A stretch of DNA of 53,998 nt from Candidatus Dadabacteria bacterium (GTDB taxonomy: Bacteria; Desulfobacterota_D; UBA1144; Nemesobacterales; Nemesobacteraceae): NCBI GenBank assembly GCA_009837205.1, contig VXTZ01000005.1, positions 1-53,998 of the forward strand, written 5' to 3'. The stretch's first letter is position 1. Each line of letters opens with the position of its first letter. Positions 9,649-16,604 of the stretch are shown here, in pieces. The notes beneath the pieces were generated by a model, which was given only the letters and a program-made list of their open reading frames with translations, searched no databases and had not been told where the DNA came from. The translations under genes and the position numbers were made by a program.

Positions 9649-10722
9649 CTAAGAGCTATTGCCGTTCCGTCTGCCCACTGCACGGTTTCCGAACGATACG
9701 GTAAAAAGCAGAGCGGACACTATTAACAGCAGGTTAAGCGCATCGCCCCGAGGAGTACTGTCGCTTCCCGCCGCAATTGCACAGCCTCCGCCGCTGACAC
9801 TATCGACGACATCTTCCACTATGTCCTCAACATCTTCAGCTTCCTCCATAGGTTCTTCCATAGGCTCTTCCATGGGTTCTTCCATTTCTTCTTCCATCAT
9901 CTCTTCCATCTCTTCTCCGCCATCAGCCATTCCGTCCCCGTCACATGCTGGAAATTCGCTGTCCTCTCCCGGATAGATGCCGGAACCGAAGATAACACCC
10001 GGAGAAGCGGAGAGCGCCGGCGCTCCCAAGTATTCAAAGGGGTCTACAACATAGCTAACTTTCAAAGAGTCGCCAGGGGCTGTTGCAGGATTGCCATCGT
10101 CTATTTCGTCACCGTCTACACCCGGGTCTTCCCAGCAATATTTAACAATGGCGCCGGAGGCCATGGAAGTCTCCGCCCCGTCAACAATTAACTTCCCGAC
10201 ATCATTTCCACCCTCGTCCACGGCAACCACACGCATGTTCTCATCCTCTGGGTCATCTCCGTTATAAAGCGTAATTCCGTTATCATCCATAATGAAAAGA
10301 TATATGGAACCCGACTTCCAATCTCCCTCTTCATAGCCAAAGACCTCGCCGAAGCGTTGGCTAAAATCGCAATACGGCTCTACATCCGACCTACCTGTTA
10401 GACCGACAGCAGGAAAAAGAGGAATAACTCTCTTTATTTCATCTACCGTAGCAGTTGCAAGATCTAGTCCCGCTGCTTCAATCGCAGGACCAAAAGGAGC
10501 GCTACTAAAATCACAACTCTTTATAATGGTATTTATGTAATATTCATCAATCGCCTCTTTTACAAATTGCTCAAGTTCTGCTTCGGTATCTACCTCGTCA
10601 GCGTGTATAGCGTGCACCGAAGTCGTAATACCGGAAAAGGCGCCTGCAAGCATCAGCATGCATGAAAAAAGACCCGCAAGGGCCGCTGTCTTAAAGACAG
10701 TATTTCGCATTAAGATTCCCAT
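9649..10722 (-). CDS. secreted Cache-domain protein with acidic Met-Glu linker and Cys-CTERM-like anchor
   Basis: This is a 357-residue exported protein of unassigned role. It has a signal peptide (1-38), a region of about 45-252 that looks like a single Cache sensor domain (GSIYLFIMDDNG, then G-K-L, KVSYV, and FGSGIYPGED), an acidic linker (268-309) with repeats of EEPM, then GGGCAIA (311-317), a hydrophobic helix (328-345) and an Arg-rich end. The Cys motif, helix and basic cluster have the layout of Cys-containing CTERM sorting signals such as MYXO- or JDVT-CTERM, so processing and surface anchoring are inferred. Unlike normal Cache proteins it has no histidine kinase, cyclase or chemotaxis output domain. 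The start has AGGAGG five bases upstream. It is transcribed alone. Confidence 0.72.
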   Translation of the reverse strand: MGILMRNTVFKTAALAGLFSCMLMLAGAFSGITTSVHAIHADEVDTEAELEQFVKEAIDEYYINTIIKSCDFSSAPFGPAIEAAGLDLATATVDEIKRVIPLFPAVGLTGRSDVEPYCDFSQRFGEVFGYEEGDWKSGSIYLFIMDDNGITLYNGDDPEDENMRVVAVDEGGNDVGKLIVDGAETSMASGAIVKYCWEDPGVDGDEIDDGNPATAPGDSLKVSYVVDPFEYLGAPALSASPGVIFGSGIYPGEDSEFPACDGDGMADGGEEMEEMMEEEMEEPMEEPMEEPMEEAEDVEDIVEDVVDSVSGGGCAIAAGSDSTPRGDALNLLLIVSALLFTVSFGNRAVGRRNGNSS

Positions 10723-10805
10723 TATATCCTCCTTACTGATTTGTTAAGTTTAATCCCTAAAGAGTCCCGACTCTCGCCGGGTCATTAGTGACATTTATCT
10801 TACAA

Positions 10806-10835
10806 ATTAGAACAAGAAAGCAGTAACCCTGTCAA
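10806..10835 (-). promoter_or_regulatory. candidate promoter for the Cache-domain gene
   Basis: Read leftward: TTGACA (at 10830-10835) and TCTAAT (at 10806-10811) with an 18-bp spacer. It would give a leader of about 75 nt before the ATG at 10722. Confidence 0.4.
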
Positions 10836-11062
10836 GCACTTTCAGGGCAAAACTAGGTATAACCCGTACTACGGGCAGTATAGTTTGACATGCAAGTCTC
10901 CTCGCAACAGAAGGTCTTCCTCACTTGAGTAAGTGAAGTAACGACCGAGAAAACCGGCGAGGGCGACGGTTTTTTTGTCCCAACACACCCGTAGGCCGAA
11001 CATCCTTATCATCCACCGCCAAGCGACTGATCCAGGAAGTCGGCGAGGCCGGGACGAATCGC
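10836..11062. other. gene-free interval with nested palindromes and a weak terminator-like hairpin
   Basis: No coding frame is convincing. AAAACTA (10849-10855) and TAGTTT (10881-10886) flank a 13-bp palindrome, CCCGTA-C-TACGGG (10863-10875), giving a two-level symmetric site that could be an operator between the divergent genes at 10722 and 11101. Further right, TCACTT/AAGTGA (10921-10936) forms a small inverted repeat. A 7-bp stem (10950-10956 with 10967-10973) followed by seven Ts resembles a terminator for rightward transcripts. Confidence 0.4.
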
Positions 11063-11091
11063 TTGTTATGAAGGAAAAACTAAAGTAAATT
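11063..11091 (+). promoter_or_regulatory. promoter directly before the nuclease-fold gene
   Basis: TTGTTA (11063-11068), 17-bp spacer, TAAATT (11086-11091). The ATG at 11101 is only 9 nt past the -10 box and has no Shine-Dalgarno sequence, which predicts a leaderless transcript. Confidence 0.5.
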
Positions 11092-11100
11092 TCCTTCCGT

Positions 11101-12075
11101 ATGCTGGAGATCAGTTCTAGCTCTGAAATAAAGCTTGCCGGTACCGATATATACTTCGACTCGAAACGGGCCGTGCCGCTTTCTTTTGTTTCAAGCGCAA
11201 ACTTCAACAAACTTCCCCGCAGCGAAAAAATCATAGCTACGCCCGAAACGATAAAACTTCTGGGGAAAAAAATAAAAGGCTCCGCGGTTCTTTCCTCCCC
11301 TTACGGAAAACCTTTTACCCTAGGCAGCTACTCGATTGAGCTCATCCCATCGGGACAGATGCTCGGGGCGGCGCAGGTAGTGATCGAAAAAGACGGAAAA
11401 AGGATCGTTTACGCGGGCGGTTTCAAGCTTAAGAATACCGGCACCGCCGGTTACGCGGAACTCAGAAGATGTGACACGCTGGTCGTAAACTGCGCTTACG
11501 GAGCACCGAAGTTCATTTTCCCGCCGCCCGAAGTAGTAATGGAATCCGTATTCGAATTCGTAAACAGGACGCTGTTTGAGGACAACGTGCCGGTAATCCT
11601 GGTAAACCCCATGGGAAAAGCGCAGGACCTTATAATCTTCCTCGGGGAAAGAGACATCGAGATGAGCCTTCATCCAGCGATGGCTAAGACTCTAAGGCTC
11701 TATGAGGAACTCGGGATAAAAATTCCGCCTTACGGAGGGATTAAAAGAAAGCATTTCAAAAACAAGGTCTTAATAGCCCCTCTTTCCTACAGGGACTCTG
11801 CGGTCATCGAAAACCTTCAAAGAAAGAAGGTTGCGGTGATAAGCGGCCGCTCAATGGAAAACGGAACGTTTGTTAGATCGGCTCTACGGGCCGAGGTGGC
11901 GTTCCCATTAAGCAATCACTTTGGATACGACGAGATCTCAGAATATCTTGGCGTTTCAAGGCCCGAGAACGTGATCATAAGGGGAAATTTCGGCGACAGT
12001 TTCACGGAGGGACTTGAGAAGGACGGGTGGAACATAACGGCGTTTAAAAAGCCGCGCCAGCTGGAACTTTTCTGA
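11101..12075 (+). CDS. metallo-beta-lactamase/beta-CASP-fold protein lacking metal ligands (predicted pseudo-exonuclease)
   Basis: The 324-residue product aligns by eye along its whole length with the ligase- or Lhr-associated DNA exonuclease family of the MBL superfamily: a Y-D-x-K-R-A-V start, FVS, ATPET, LIPSGxxLGAAQV, YAGG, DTLVVNCAYG and FPPPE. The catalytic residues are gone. The HxHxDH block after FVS reads SANFNK (Ser32, Asn34, Asn36, Lys37). The family His after PxG is Gln86. The Asp of the GD motif is Gly107. Only the final His (SNHFGYDE) survives. It is therefore probably non-catalytic and may bind RNA or DNA, or a partner. It ends in RQLELF, which matches the beta-clamp-binding pentapeptide. 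It sits 8 nt before a yjbQ-family gene, so an operon is likely. Confidence 0.75.
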   Translation: MLEISSSSEIKLAGTDIYFDSKRAVPLSFVSSANFNKLPRSEKIIATPETIKLLGKKIKGSAVLSSPYGKPFTLGSYSIELIPSGQMLGAAQVVIEKDGKRIVYAGGFKLKNTGTAGYAELRRCDTLVVNCAYGAPKFIFPPPEVVMESVFEFVNRTLFEDNVPVILVNPMGKAQDLIIFLGERDIEMSLHPAMAKTLRLYEELGIKIPPYGGIKRKHFKNKVLIAPLSYRDSAVIENLQRKKVAVISGRSMENGTFVRSALRAEVAFPLSNHFGYDEISEYLGVSRPENVIIRGNFGDSFTEGLEKDGWNITAFKKPRQLELF

Positions 12076-12082
12076 GGACAAG

Positions 12083-12502
12083 ATGCCGGTTGAAACGAAA
12101 TCATTCACGATAAACACCCAGGGCGACTGCGACATACTGGACATAACTCCTCACGTGAGCCGCGAGCTCTCCAAGGCGGAATTATCCTCGGGAACGGCCA
12201 CGGTCTTTGTCGCCGGCTCGACCTGTGGGGTCACTACTATAGAGTATGAAAGCGGAGTGCTCTCCGACCTGAAAGACGCGTTTGAAAGAATGGCACCGGA
12301 GGCCATGCACTACGCGCACAACGCCAGATGGGGCGACGGAAACGGTCACTCGCACGTGAGAGCGTCGGTGCTCGGCCCCTCGCTTACGGTTCCGTTCTCA
12401 GAAAGCGGTCCGTTACTCGGCACCTGGCAGCAGATAGTGCTCGTTGACTTCGATAATCGCCCCAGAACAAGAAGGGTAATCATCCAGATTATCGGAGAAT
12501 GA
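12083..12502 (+). CDS. YjbQ/UPF0047 family protein
   Basis: A 139-residue protein of the YjbQ (UPF0047) family. It shows the family end block GHSHVRA, GPSLTVPF, GPLLGTWQQIVLVDFD and RPRTRRV. Some members have weak thiamine-phosphate synthase activity in vitro, and the natural role is unsettled. The usual histidine in the early phTs-type motif is replaced by GSTCGVT here, while the later GNGHSH histidines are present. It starts 8 nt after the nuclease-fold gene and is probably co-transcribed with it. Its stop faces the stop of the NpdG-like gene. Confidence 0.85.
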   Translation: MPVETKSFTINTQGDCDILDITPHVSRELSKAELSSGTATVFVAGSTCGVTTIEYESGVLSDLKDAFERMAPEAMHYAHNARWGDGNGHSHVRASVLGPSLTVPFSESGPLLGTWQQIVLVDFDNRPRTRRVIIQIIGE

Positions 12503-12506
12503 CGCC

Positions 12507-13166
12507 TCAGACAAACTTGACTGAAAAATGCGAGGGCTTGTACCTTACGTTAAGGTTAACGATAAGGGGCGTAAGCGACTCTATCATCGAGGAGATCTCA
12601 AGCGGACCCGCGTCAAGCACCCTAAGGTCCTTCATTTCCTCGGTAAGGTTCTTGATCACCTCTTTAGCTCCCTCGTCATCCCCGCATATGACCACGTCGT
12701 AATCAAGGTCCTCGTCTATTTTGGCAAGTTCGTTTGCGGGAAGATTGTGATAAGCGGACACTAGCCTCGCCGTTTCGGGAAGCGCGTCCTTTATCTCAAG
12801 AGCCGAAGAACCCTGTGCGGGAGGATCGAACAGAAAAGTCTTGCCTTCTCTCTTCATCGAGACTACCGGGGTTACGACTATCTGATCCGTGATGCTGTCG
12901 CCGCATCCCGCTACAGTGGCCGCCGCATACTCGGGAGGAATGCTTATTATTATTACCTCGGAAGCCGCCGCAGCGTCTGCGTTCGCCATGCCGTGTATGT
13001 TCGATTCGATTCCGAGCCCCTCGAGCGTTTCCGCGTGGCCAGCCGCTATGCCAAGCGCTTTTTCCTCGCTTCTAGAACCTATGTAGATCTCATGTCCCGC
13101 TCTTGACCACCGCAGCACCAGACCTTCCGCTATGTCTCCCGTCCCACCTAGAAGTGAAATTTTCAT
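12507..13166 (-). CDS. NpdG-like NADP-binding oxidoreductase
   Basis: A 219-residue Rossmann-fold protein closest by eye to NpdG, the F420:NADP oxidoreductase. It has an N-terminal dinucleotide motif LLGGTGDIAEGL (residues 5-16), IGSRSEEKA for the NADP phosphate, VIIISIPPEY, and a C-terminal half with DAGPLE and a late SMIESLTPL helix. Bacterial relatives occur in genomes with and without coenzyme F420, and no F420 genes lie in the window, so the partner cofactor is open. GGAGAG precedes the ATG at good spacing. It is the last gene of the leftward maf-yggS-proC-yggT run, with a 115-nt gap that could hold its own promoter. Confidence 0.75.
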   Translation of the reverse strand: MKISLLGGTGDIAEGLVLRWSRAGHEIYIGSRSEEKALGIAAGHAETLEGLGIESNIHGMANADAAAASEVIIISIPPEYAAATVAGCGDSITDQIVVTPVVSMKREGKTFLFDPPAQGSSALEIKDALPETARLVSAYHNLPANELAKIDEDLDYDVVICGDDEGAKEVIKNLTEEMKDLRVLDAGPLEISSMIESLTPLIVNLNVRYKPSHFSVKFV

Positions 13167-13281
13167 TTTTTGATCTCTCCTTGCGTCAAAAATTTTACAG
13201 AACTTCTATCGTATATGCCTCCGAAGTGTTTTTCAAGCATAGCCAAGATCATGTCGGGAAAAGAGAACGAGTCTCAATCTA

Positions 13282-13581
13282 TCACAAGCCGACCGCAAGC
13301 TGGAAAAGAGAGTTGACGACGGCGCGCTTTATGAAGACTATCAGAAGCAGAACCACTATAGGGCTAAGGTCTAATGAGCCCCCGATGGGAGGGATGTATC
13401 TTCTGGCAAAACCCAGAACCGGCTCCGTGGCCGAGTAAAGAAACCTCACTATGGGGTTATACGGGTCGGGATTCACCCATGAAAGTATCGCCCGTCCCAC
13501 TATGAGCCATATGTAAACGCTAAGAAGTATGTCCACCACTTCGGCGATGGCCCTTAAGAAATTGCCTCCTAATATTTCCAT
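13282..13581 (-). CDS. YggT family integral membrane protein
   Basis: A 99-residue membrane protein with two hydrophobic segments (about 11-31 and 70-90) and the family block GRAILSWVNPDPYNPIVRFL followed by TEPVL and RRYIPPIGG. YggT proteins are linked to envelope homeostasis and cell division and lie next to proC and yggS in many bacteria, as here. Its start follows the proC stop by one base, so it is translated from the same mRNA. Confidence 0.93.
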   Translation of the reverse strand: MEILGGNFLRAIAEVVDILLSVYIWLIVGRAILSWVNPDPYNPIVRFLYSATEPVLGFARRYIPPIGGSLDLSPIVVLLLIVFIKRAVVNSLFQLAVGL

Positions 13582-13582
13582 G

Positions 13583-14410
13583 TCAGTCCTCCTCTCCTGA
13601 AAGTTCCGCGGAACGTCTGGCCGCGGACTCGATAGCAGATATCACAGCAGCCCGGAAACCGCCCCGCTCAAGTGAATGAATCCCGCTTGCCGTGGTTCCC
13701 CCGGGCGACGTGACCATGTCCTTTATCTCGGCAGGGTGCGCGGCGCCTTCCTGAATCATTTTCGAGGTACCCAGAACTGTCTGCGCGGCAAGGTCCGTTG
13801 CGAGCTTTCTCGAAAGTCCCATTTTAACCGCGCCGTCGCAAAGCGCCTCGATGAAAATCGATACAAACGCCGGTCCACTTCCGGAAAGGGCCGTAACGGC
13901 ATCCATGAGGCTCTCGCTCTCAACCCGAAAGGCTTTTCCCAGGGAGCCCAGGATTTCGAGAATCAGATCTTCTTCCTCACCGGAGAACCCCTCCCCGAAA
14001 TATATGCAGGATGCCCCCTCAAGCACGAGACTCGGGGTGTTGGGCATAACCCGCGCGAGCTTTATCTCCCTTCCGATAAGTTTTCTTATGGAAGAATAAC
14101 CTACCCCGGCAGCGATCGATACGTAGAGCTTATCTTTGGTGGCGACGTTTTTCACTCCCCTGCAGACCTCGGGAATTACCTGGGGCTTTACGGAAAAAAT
14201 AACTATATCGGACTTTCTTACCGCTTCCCTGTTGTCGGAGGTGGTCGCGACTCCGTACTGCGAGGACAGGTAAGAGAGTCTCTCGGGGTCTACGTCTGAG
14301 AGCGTTACGTCCTTTTTGCTAAAGCTTCCCGAGGCGAGAAGTCCTCTCACCATCGCCTCGGCCATGTTCCCCGCTCCTATGAATGCTGTCTTTTTCATTT
14401 TCAAACTCAC
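13583..14410 (-). CDS. proC: pyrroline-5-carboxylate reductase
   Basis: ProC catalyses the last step of proline synthesis, reducing 1-pyrroline-5-carboxylate with NAD(P)H. Motifs seen are FIGAGNMAEAM at the N-terminal nucleotide site, VKPQV, ALSGSGPAF in the middle and SPGGTTASGI in the substrate-binding helix. The length of about 275 is normal. Two starts are possible: GTG at 14410, which overlaps the yggS stop, or ATG at 14398 (MKKTAFIG), which fits the family N terminus better. Translational coupling with yggS is expected in either case. Confidence 0.95.
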   Translation of the reverse strand: MSLKMKKTAFIGAGNMAEAMVRGLLASGSFSKKDVTLSDVDPERLSYLSSQYGVATTSDNREAVRKSDIVIFSVKPQVIPEVCRGVKNVATKDKLYVSIAAGVGYSSIRKLIGREIKLARVMPNTPSLVLEGASCIYFGEGFSGEEEDLILEILGSLGKAFRVESESLMDAVTALSGSGPAFVSIFIEALCDGAVKMGLSRKLATDLAAQTVLGTSKMIQEGAAHPAEIKDMVTSPGGTTASGIHSLERGGFRAAVISAIESAARRSAELSGEED

Positions 14411-15096
14411 TCAGGCCTCGGACCAAAAAGAGCCGAACCGACCCTGAGAATCGTGGCTCCCTCTTCAATCGCCACTTCGAAATCGTTACTCATGCCCATT
14501 GAAAGCTCCTGTATTCCGGGAAACTCCCCCGACACCTTGTCCCTCATCTCCCTGAGCTCCGAAAACCATGGTCTGCTCATCTCGGGATCCTCGAAGTAAG
14601 GGGGCATCACCATGAGTCCCTCAAGCGAAACGTTCTGGAATCCGGAAGCACTTTCGAGAAACCCCTGAAGATCGCTCCCTTCGATCCCGTGTTTACTGTC
14701 CTCCCCGCCGTTTATCTCAACAAGCGCCCGGACACGGGTTCCGGCAGCTGCGGCCCTTTTATCAAGCTCCGCCACAAGGGCCATGTTGTCAACCGCGTGT
14801 ATAAGATCCGCCTTGCCCACAACGTACTTCACCTTGTTTCTCTGCAAGGCGCCAATGAAGTGCCAGCGAAGCGTACCGGCGGCACCGCTTCCGGCTTCCC
14901 TCTGCTTGTCGCGAAGCTCCTGGGCGTAATTCTCCCCGAAATCCCGAAGCCCGAACCGGTTGGCCTCCAAAACCACCGCCAAAGGGAATTTCTTCGAGAC
15001 CGCTACCAGCTGCACATCCTCCCGGATCCTCCCGGATCTTCGACACGCCTCTGCGATTCTCCGTTCTACTTCGTCTATGTGATCCTTCAAACTCAT
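14407..15096 (-). CDS. yggS: YggS family pyridoxal-phosphate homeostasis protein
   Basis: A PLP-binding barrel protein that buffers free pyridoxal phosphate. The 229-residue product carries the PLP lysine Lys35 in VAVSKKFP, followed by FGENYAQEL, WHFIGALQRNK, and SMGMSNDFEVAIEEGAT with R-x-G-x-x-L-F-G near the end. Its ATG overlaps the maf stop in an ATGA, and its stop overlaps the proC GTG, so the genes are tightly coupled. Confidence 0.95.
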   Translation of the reverse strand: MSLKDHIDEVERRIAEACRRSGRIREDVQLVAVSKKFPLAVVLEANRFGLRDFGENYAQELRDKQREAGSGAAGTLRWHFIGALQRNKVKYVVGKADLIHAVDNMALVAELDKRAAAAGTRVRALVEINGGEDSKHGIEGSDLQGFLESASGFQNVSLEGLMVMPPYFEDPEMSRPWFSELREMRDKVSGEFPGIQELSMGMSNDFEVAIEEGATILRVGSALFGPRPE

Positions 15097-15683
15097 CCGG
15101 ATTCCACGACACCTATATCCGAGAGTACTGAAACCAGCTCAAAAAGCGGAAGCCCGACGACACCCGTGTAGGAACCTTTTATCCACTCAACAAGGCAGGA
15201 CCCGATCCCCTGAATGGCGTACGCGCCCGCCTTGTCCATGGGCTCTCCGGTCTTAATGTACCGACGCATCCCTTCCGTATCAAGAGACTTCATCCGCACC
15301 TCGGTACGGGTGGCCCCAAGGTGAAGAACATCGCCGGGGGACCTCGCCACGCAGAAGCCTGTTATGACCTCGTGGGTTCTTCCCGAGAGTTTTTGGAGCA
15401 TCGAAAGCGCGTCCTCTTCGTCGCGGGGTTTGCCGAAAATCTCTCCCGAAATGGATACGACCGTGTCGCTGCCCACCACGATTCGCCCGCGACGCTCCTG
15501 GGCGCAGACGTAAAGCGCCTTTTCTCTGGCCATGCGCTTTGCGAAATCAAGCGGCGCTTCTCCATCGCGAGCGCTCTCGCGCACCCGCGGCGGAATCACT
15601 TCGAAATCAAGACCAACACCCGCAAGCAGCTCCCGTCTTCTCGGAGAAGAGGAAGCAAGCACAAAGTTTCTGTTCTTAAGCAT
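15093..15683 (-). CDS. maf: Maf-like nucleoside-triphosphate pyrophosphatase
   Basis: Maf proteins hydrolyse non-canonical or methylated nucleoside triphosphates and prevent their incorporation. The first residues include the signature ASSSPRRREL, followed by the catalytic acid region GSDTVVS and the later KSLDTEGMRRYI and GAYAIQG blocks. The frame is open to 15743, but the ATG at 15683 (MLKNRNF) is chosen because the family signature begins a few residues later and the upstream extension would overlap the divergent prmC promoter. No clear ribosome site is visible. It leads the leftward yggS-proC-yggT run. Confidence 0.92.
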   Translation of the reverse strand: MLKNRNFVLASSSPRRRELLAGVGLDFEVIPPRVRESARDGEAPLDFAKRMAREKALYVCAQERRGRIVVGSDTVVSISGEIFGKPRDEEDALSMLQKLSGRTHEVITGFCVARSPGDVLHLGATRTEVRMKSLDTEGMRRYIKTGEPMDKAGAYAIQGIGSCLVEWIKGSYTGVVGLPLFELVSVLSDIGVVESG

Positions 15684-15716
15684 CCAGGAAAGACCCCATA
15701 AGCGGAAACCCGAAAC

Positions 15717-15744
15717 TTGAAAACGCGTCTTCTGCGTATACACT
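15717..15744 (+). promoter_or_regulatory. candidate promoter for prmC-murA-hisG
   Basis: TTGAAA (15717-15722), 16-bp spacer, TACACT (15739-15744). The predicted start of transcription is about 10 nt before the prmC ATG at 15762, which lacks a Shine-Dalgarno sequence. Confidence 0.4.
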
Positions 15745-15761
15745 CATCGTTTCAAGCTCAA

Positions 15762-16604
15762 ATGGAACTTAGAGAACTTTACCTGAAAGGCAGAAAAAGC
15801 TTCGAGGAAAACGGTTTCGAGTGCCCGGGGGTAGAAACAAGGGCGATACTCGCGAGAAGCCTCGGCACGGACCCGCTGGAATTCTACGCGCATCCGGAGA
15901 GACACGTGGACCCCGAACGCGCAGAAGCGTTTGAAGAGCTCCTTCGCCGACGCCTCGCTGGAGAACCCCTTGCGTATGTTACCGGCAGGCGGGAATTCTG
16001 CTCGAGGCCTTTTGTCGTGACCCGGGACGTCCTGATACCGAGACCGGAAACCGAAACGCTTGCGGAACTCGCCATAGAAACCGCGGGACGGTTGAAGAAT
16101 CCCCGCATCCTCGACCTCGGAACGGGAAGCGGGTGCCTCGCCGTAACCCTGTCTCTCGAAGTGCAAGGCTGCGAGGTTTTCGCCTCGGACGTATCCGCCG
16201 CAGCACTTGGGATAGCGGAGAGAAACGCCCGCACACACGGCGCGCGCGTTCGGTTCATCCGCTCGGATCTTCTGGTCTGCTTTGCAAAATCTTCGTTTGA
16301 CATCATAATTTCCAACCCGCCTTACGTGTCCGAAGCGGAATACGCGGAACTCTCCCCGCAGATAAGGGGCTACGAGCCGCGCACGGCGCTTCTCGGCGGG
16401 AAGGACGGGCTTGCGTGCATAAGGGAAATAGCGGCCGCGGCAGGAACCGCGCTTCGAGAAGGCGGGTTTCTGCTTCTTGAAATCGGAGCATCCCAAGCAG
16501 AGAGTGCGGAGAGAATAGTTCGTGAAAACGGTTTTTCAGACATATGCTTTGAGACCGATATCGGCGGCATAAAAAGGGTAGTGAAAGCAACTTGGAAAAA
16601 ATAG
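15762..16604 (+). CDS. prmC: release factor glutamine methyltransferase
   Basis: PrmC methylates the glutamine of the GGQ loop in peptide release factors RF1 and RF2. The protein (280 residues from the ATG at 15762) has the N-terminal helical release-factor-binding domain, then DLGTGSGCLA for S-adenosylmethionine and NPPYVSE for the substrate glutamine. The frame is open to 15717, but an upstream start would lie over a promoter-like sequence, so MELREL is used. It overlaps murA by 13 bases. prfA is not in the window. Confidence 0.93.
   Translation: MELRELYLKGRKSFEENGFECPGVETRAILARSLGTDPLEFYAHPERHVDPERAEAFEELLRRRLAGEPLAYVTGRREFCSRPFVVTRDVLIPRPETETLAELAIETAGRLKNPRILDLGTGSGCLAVTLSLEVQGCEVFASDVSAAALGIAERNARTHGARVRFIRSDLLVCFAKSSFDIIISNPPYVSEAEYAELSPQIRGYEPRTALLGGKDGLACIREIAAAAGTALREGGFLLLEIGASQAESAERIVRENGFSDICFETDIGGIKRVVKATWKK

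Noticed and set aside
9836-9912. The GAA/ATGG-rich tract as a DNA satellite or CRISPR-like repeat
   Set aside because: The repeat is in frame and encodes the EEPM linker of the Cache protein; units are short and not separated by unique spacers.
10841-10905. Possible cyclic-di-GMP (GEMM) riboswitch, because of CAGGGCAAAA followed by a hairpin and GCAAGTCTCC
   Set aside because: The second stem and tetraloop-receptor parts do not fit, and the following gene is probably leaderless from a closer promoter.
10869-11234. 121-codon minus-strand frame over the start of the nuclease-fold gene
   Set aside because: Mostly antisense to a gene with clear family motifs, and no ribosome site.
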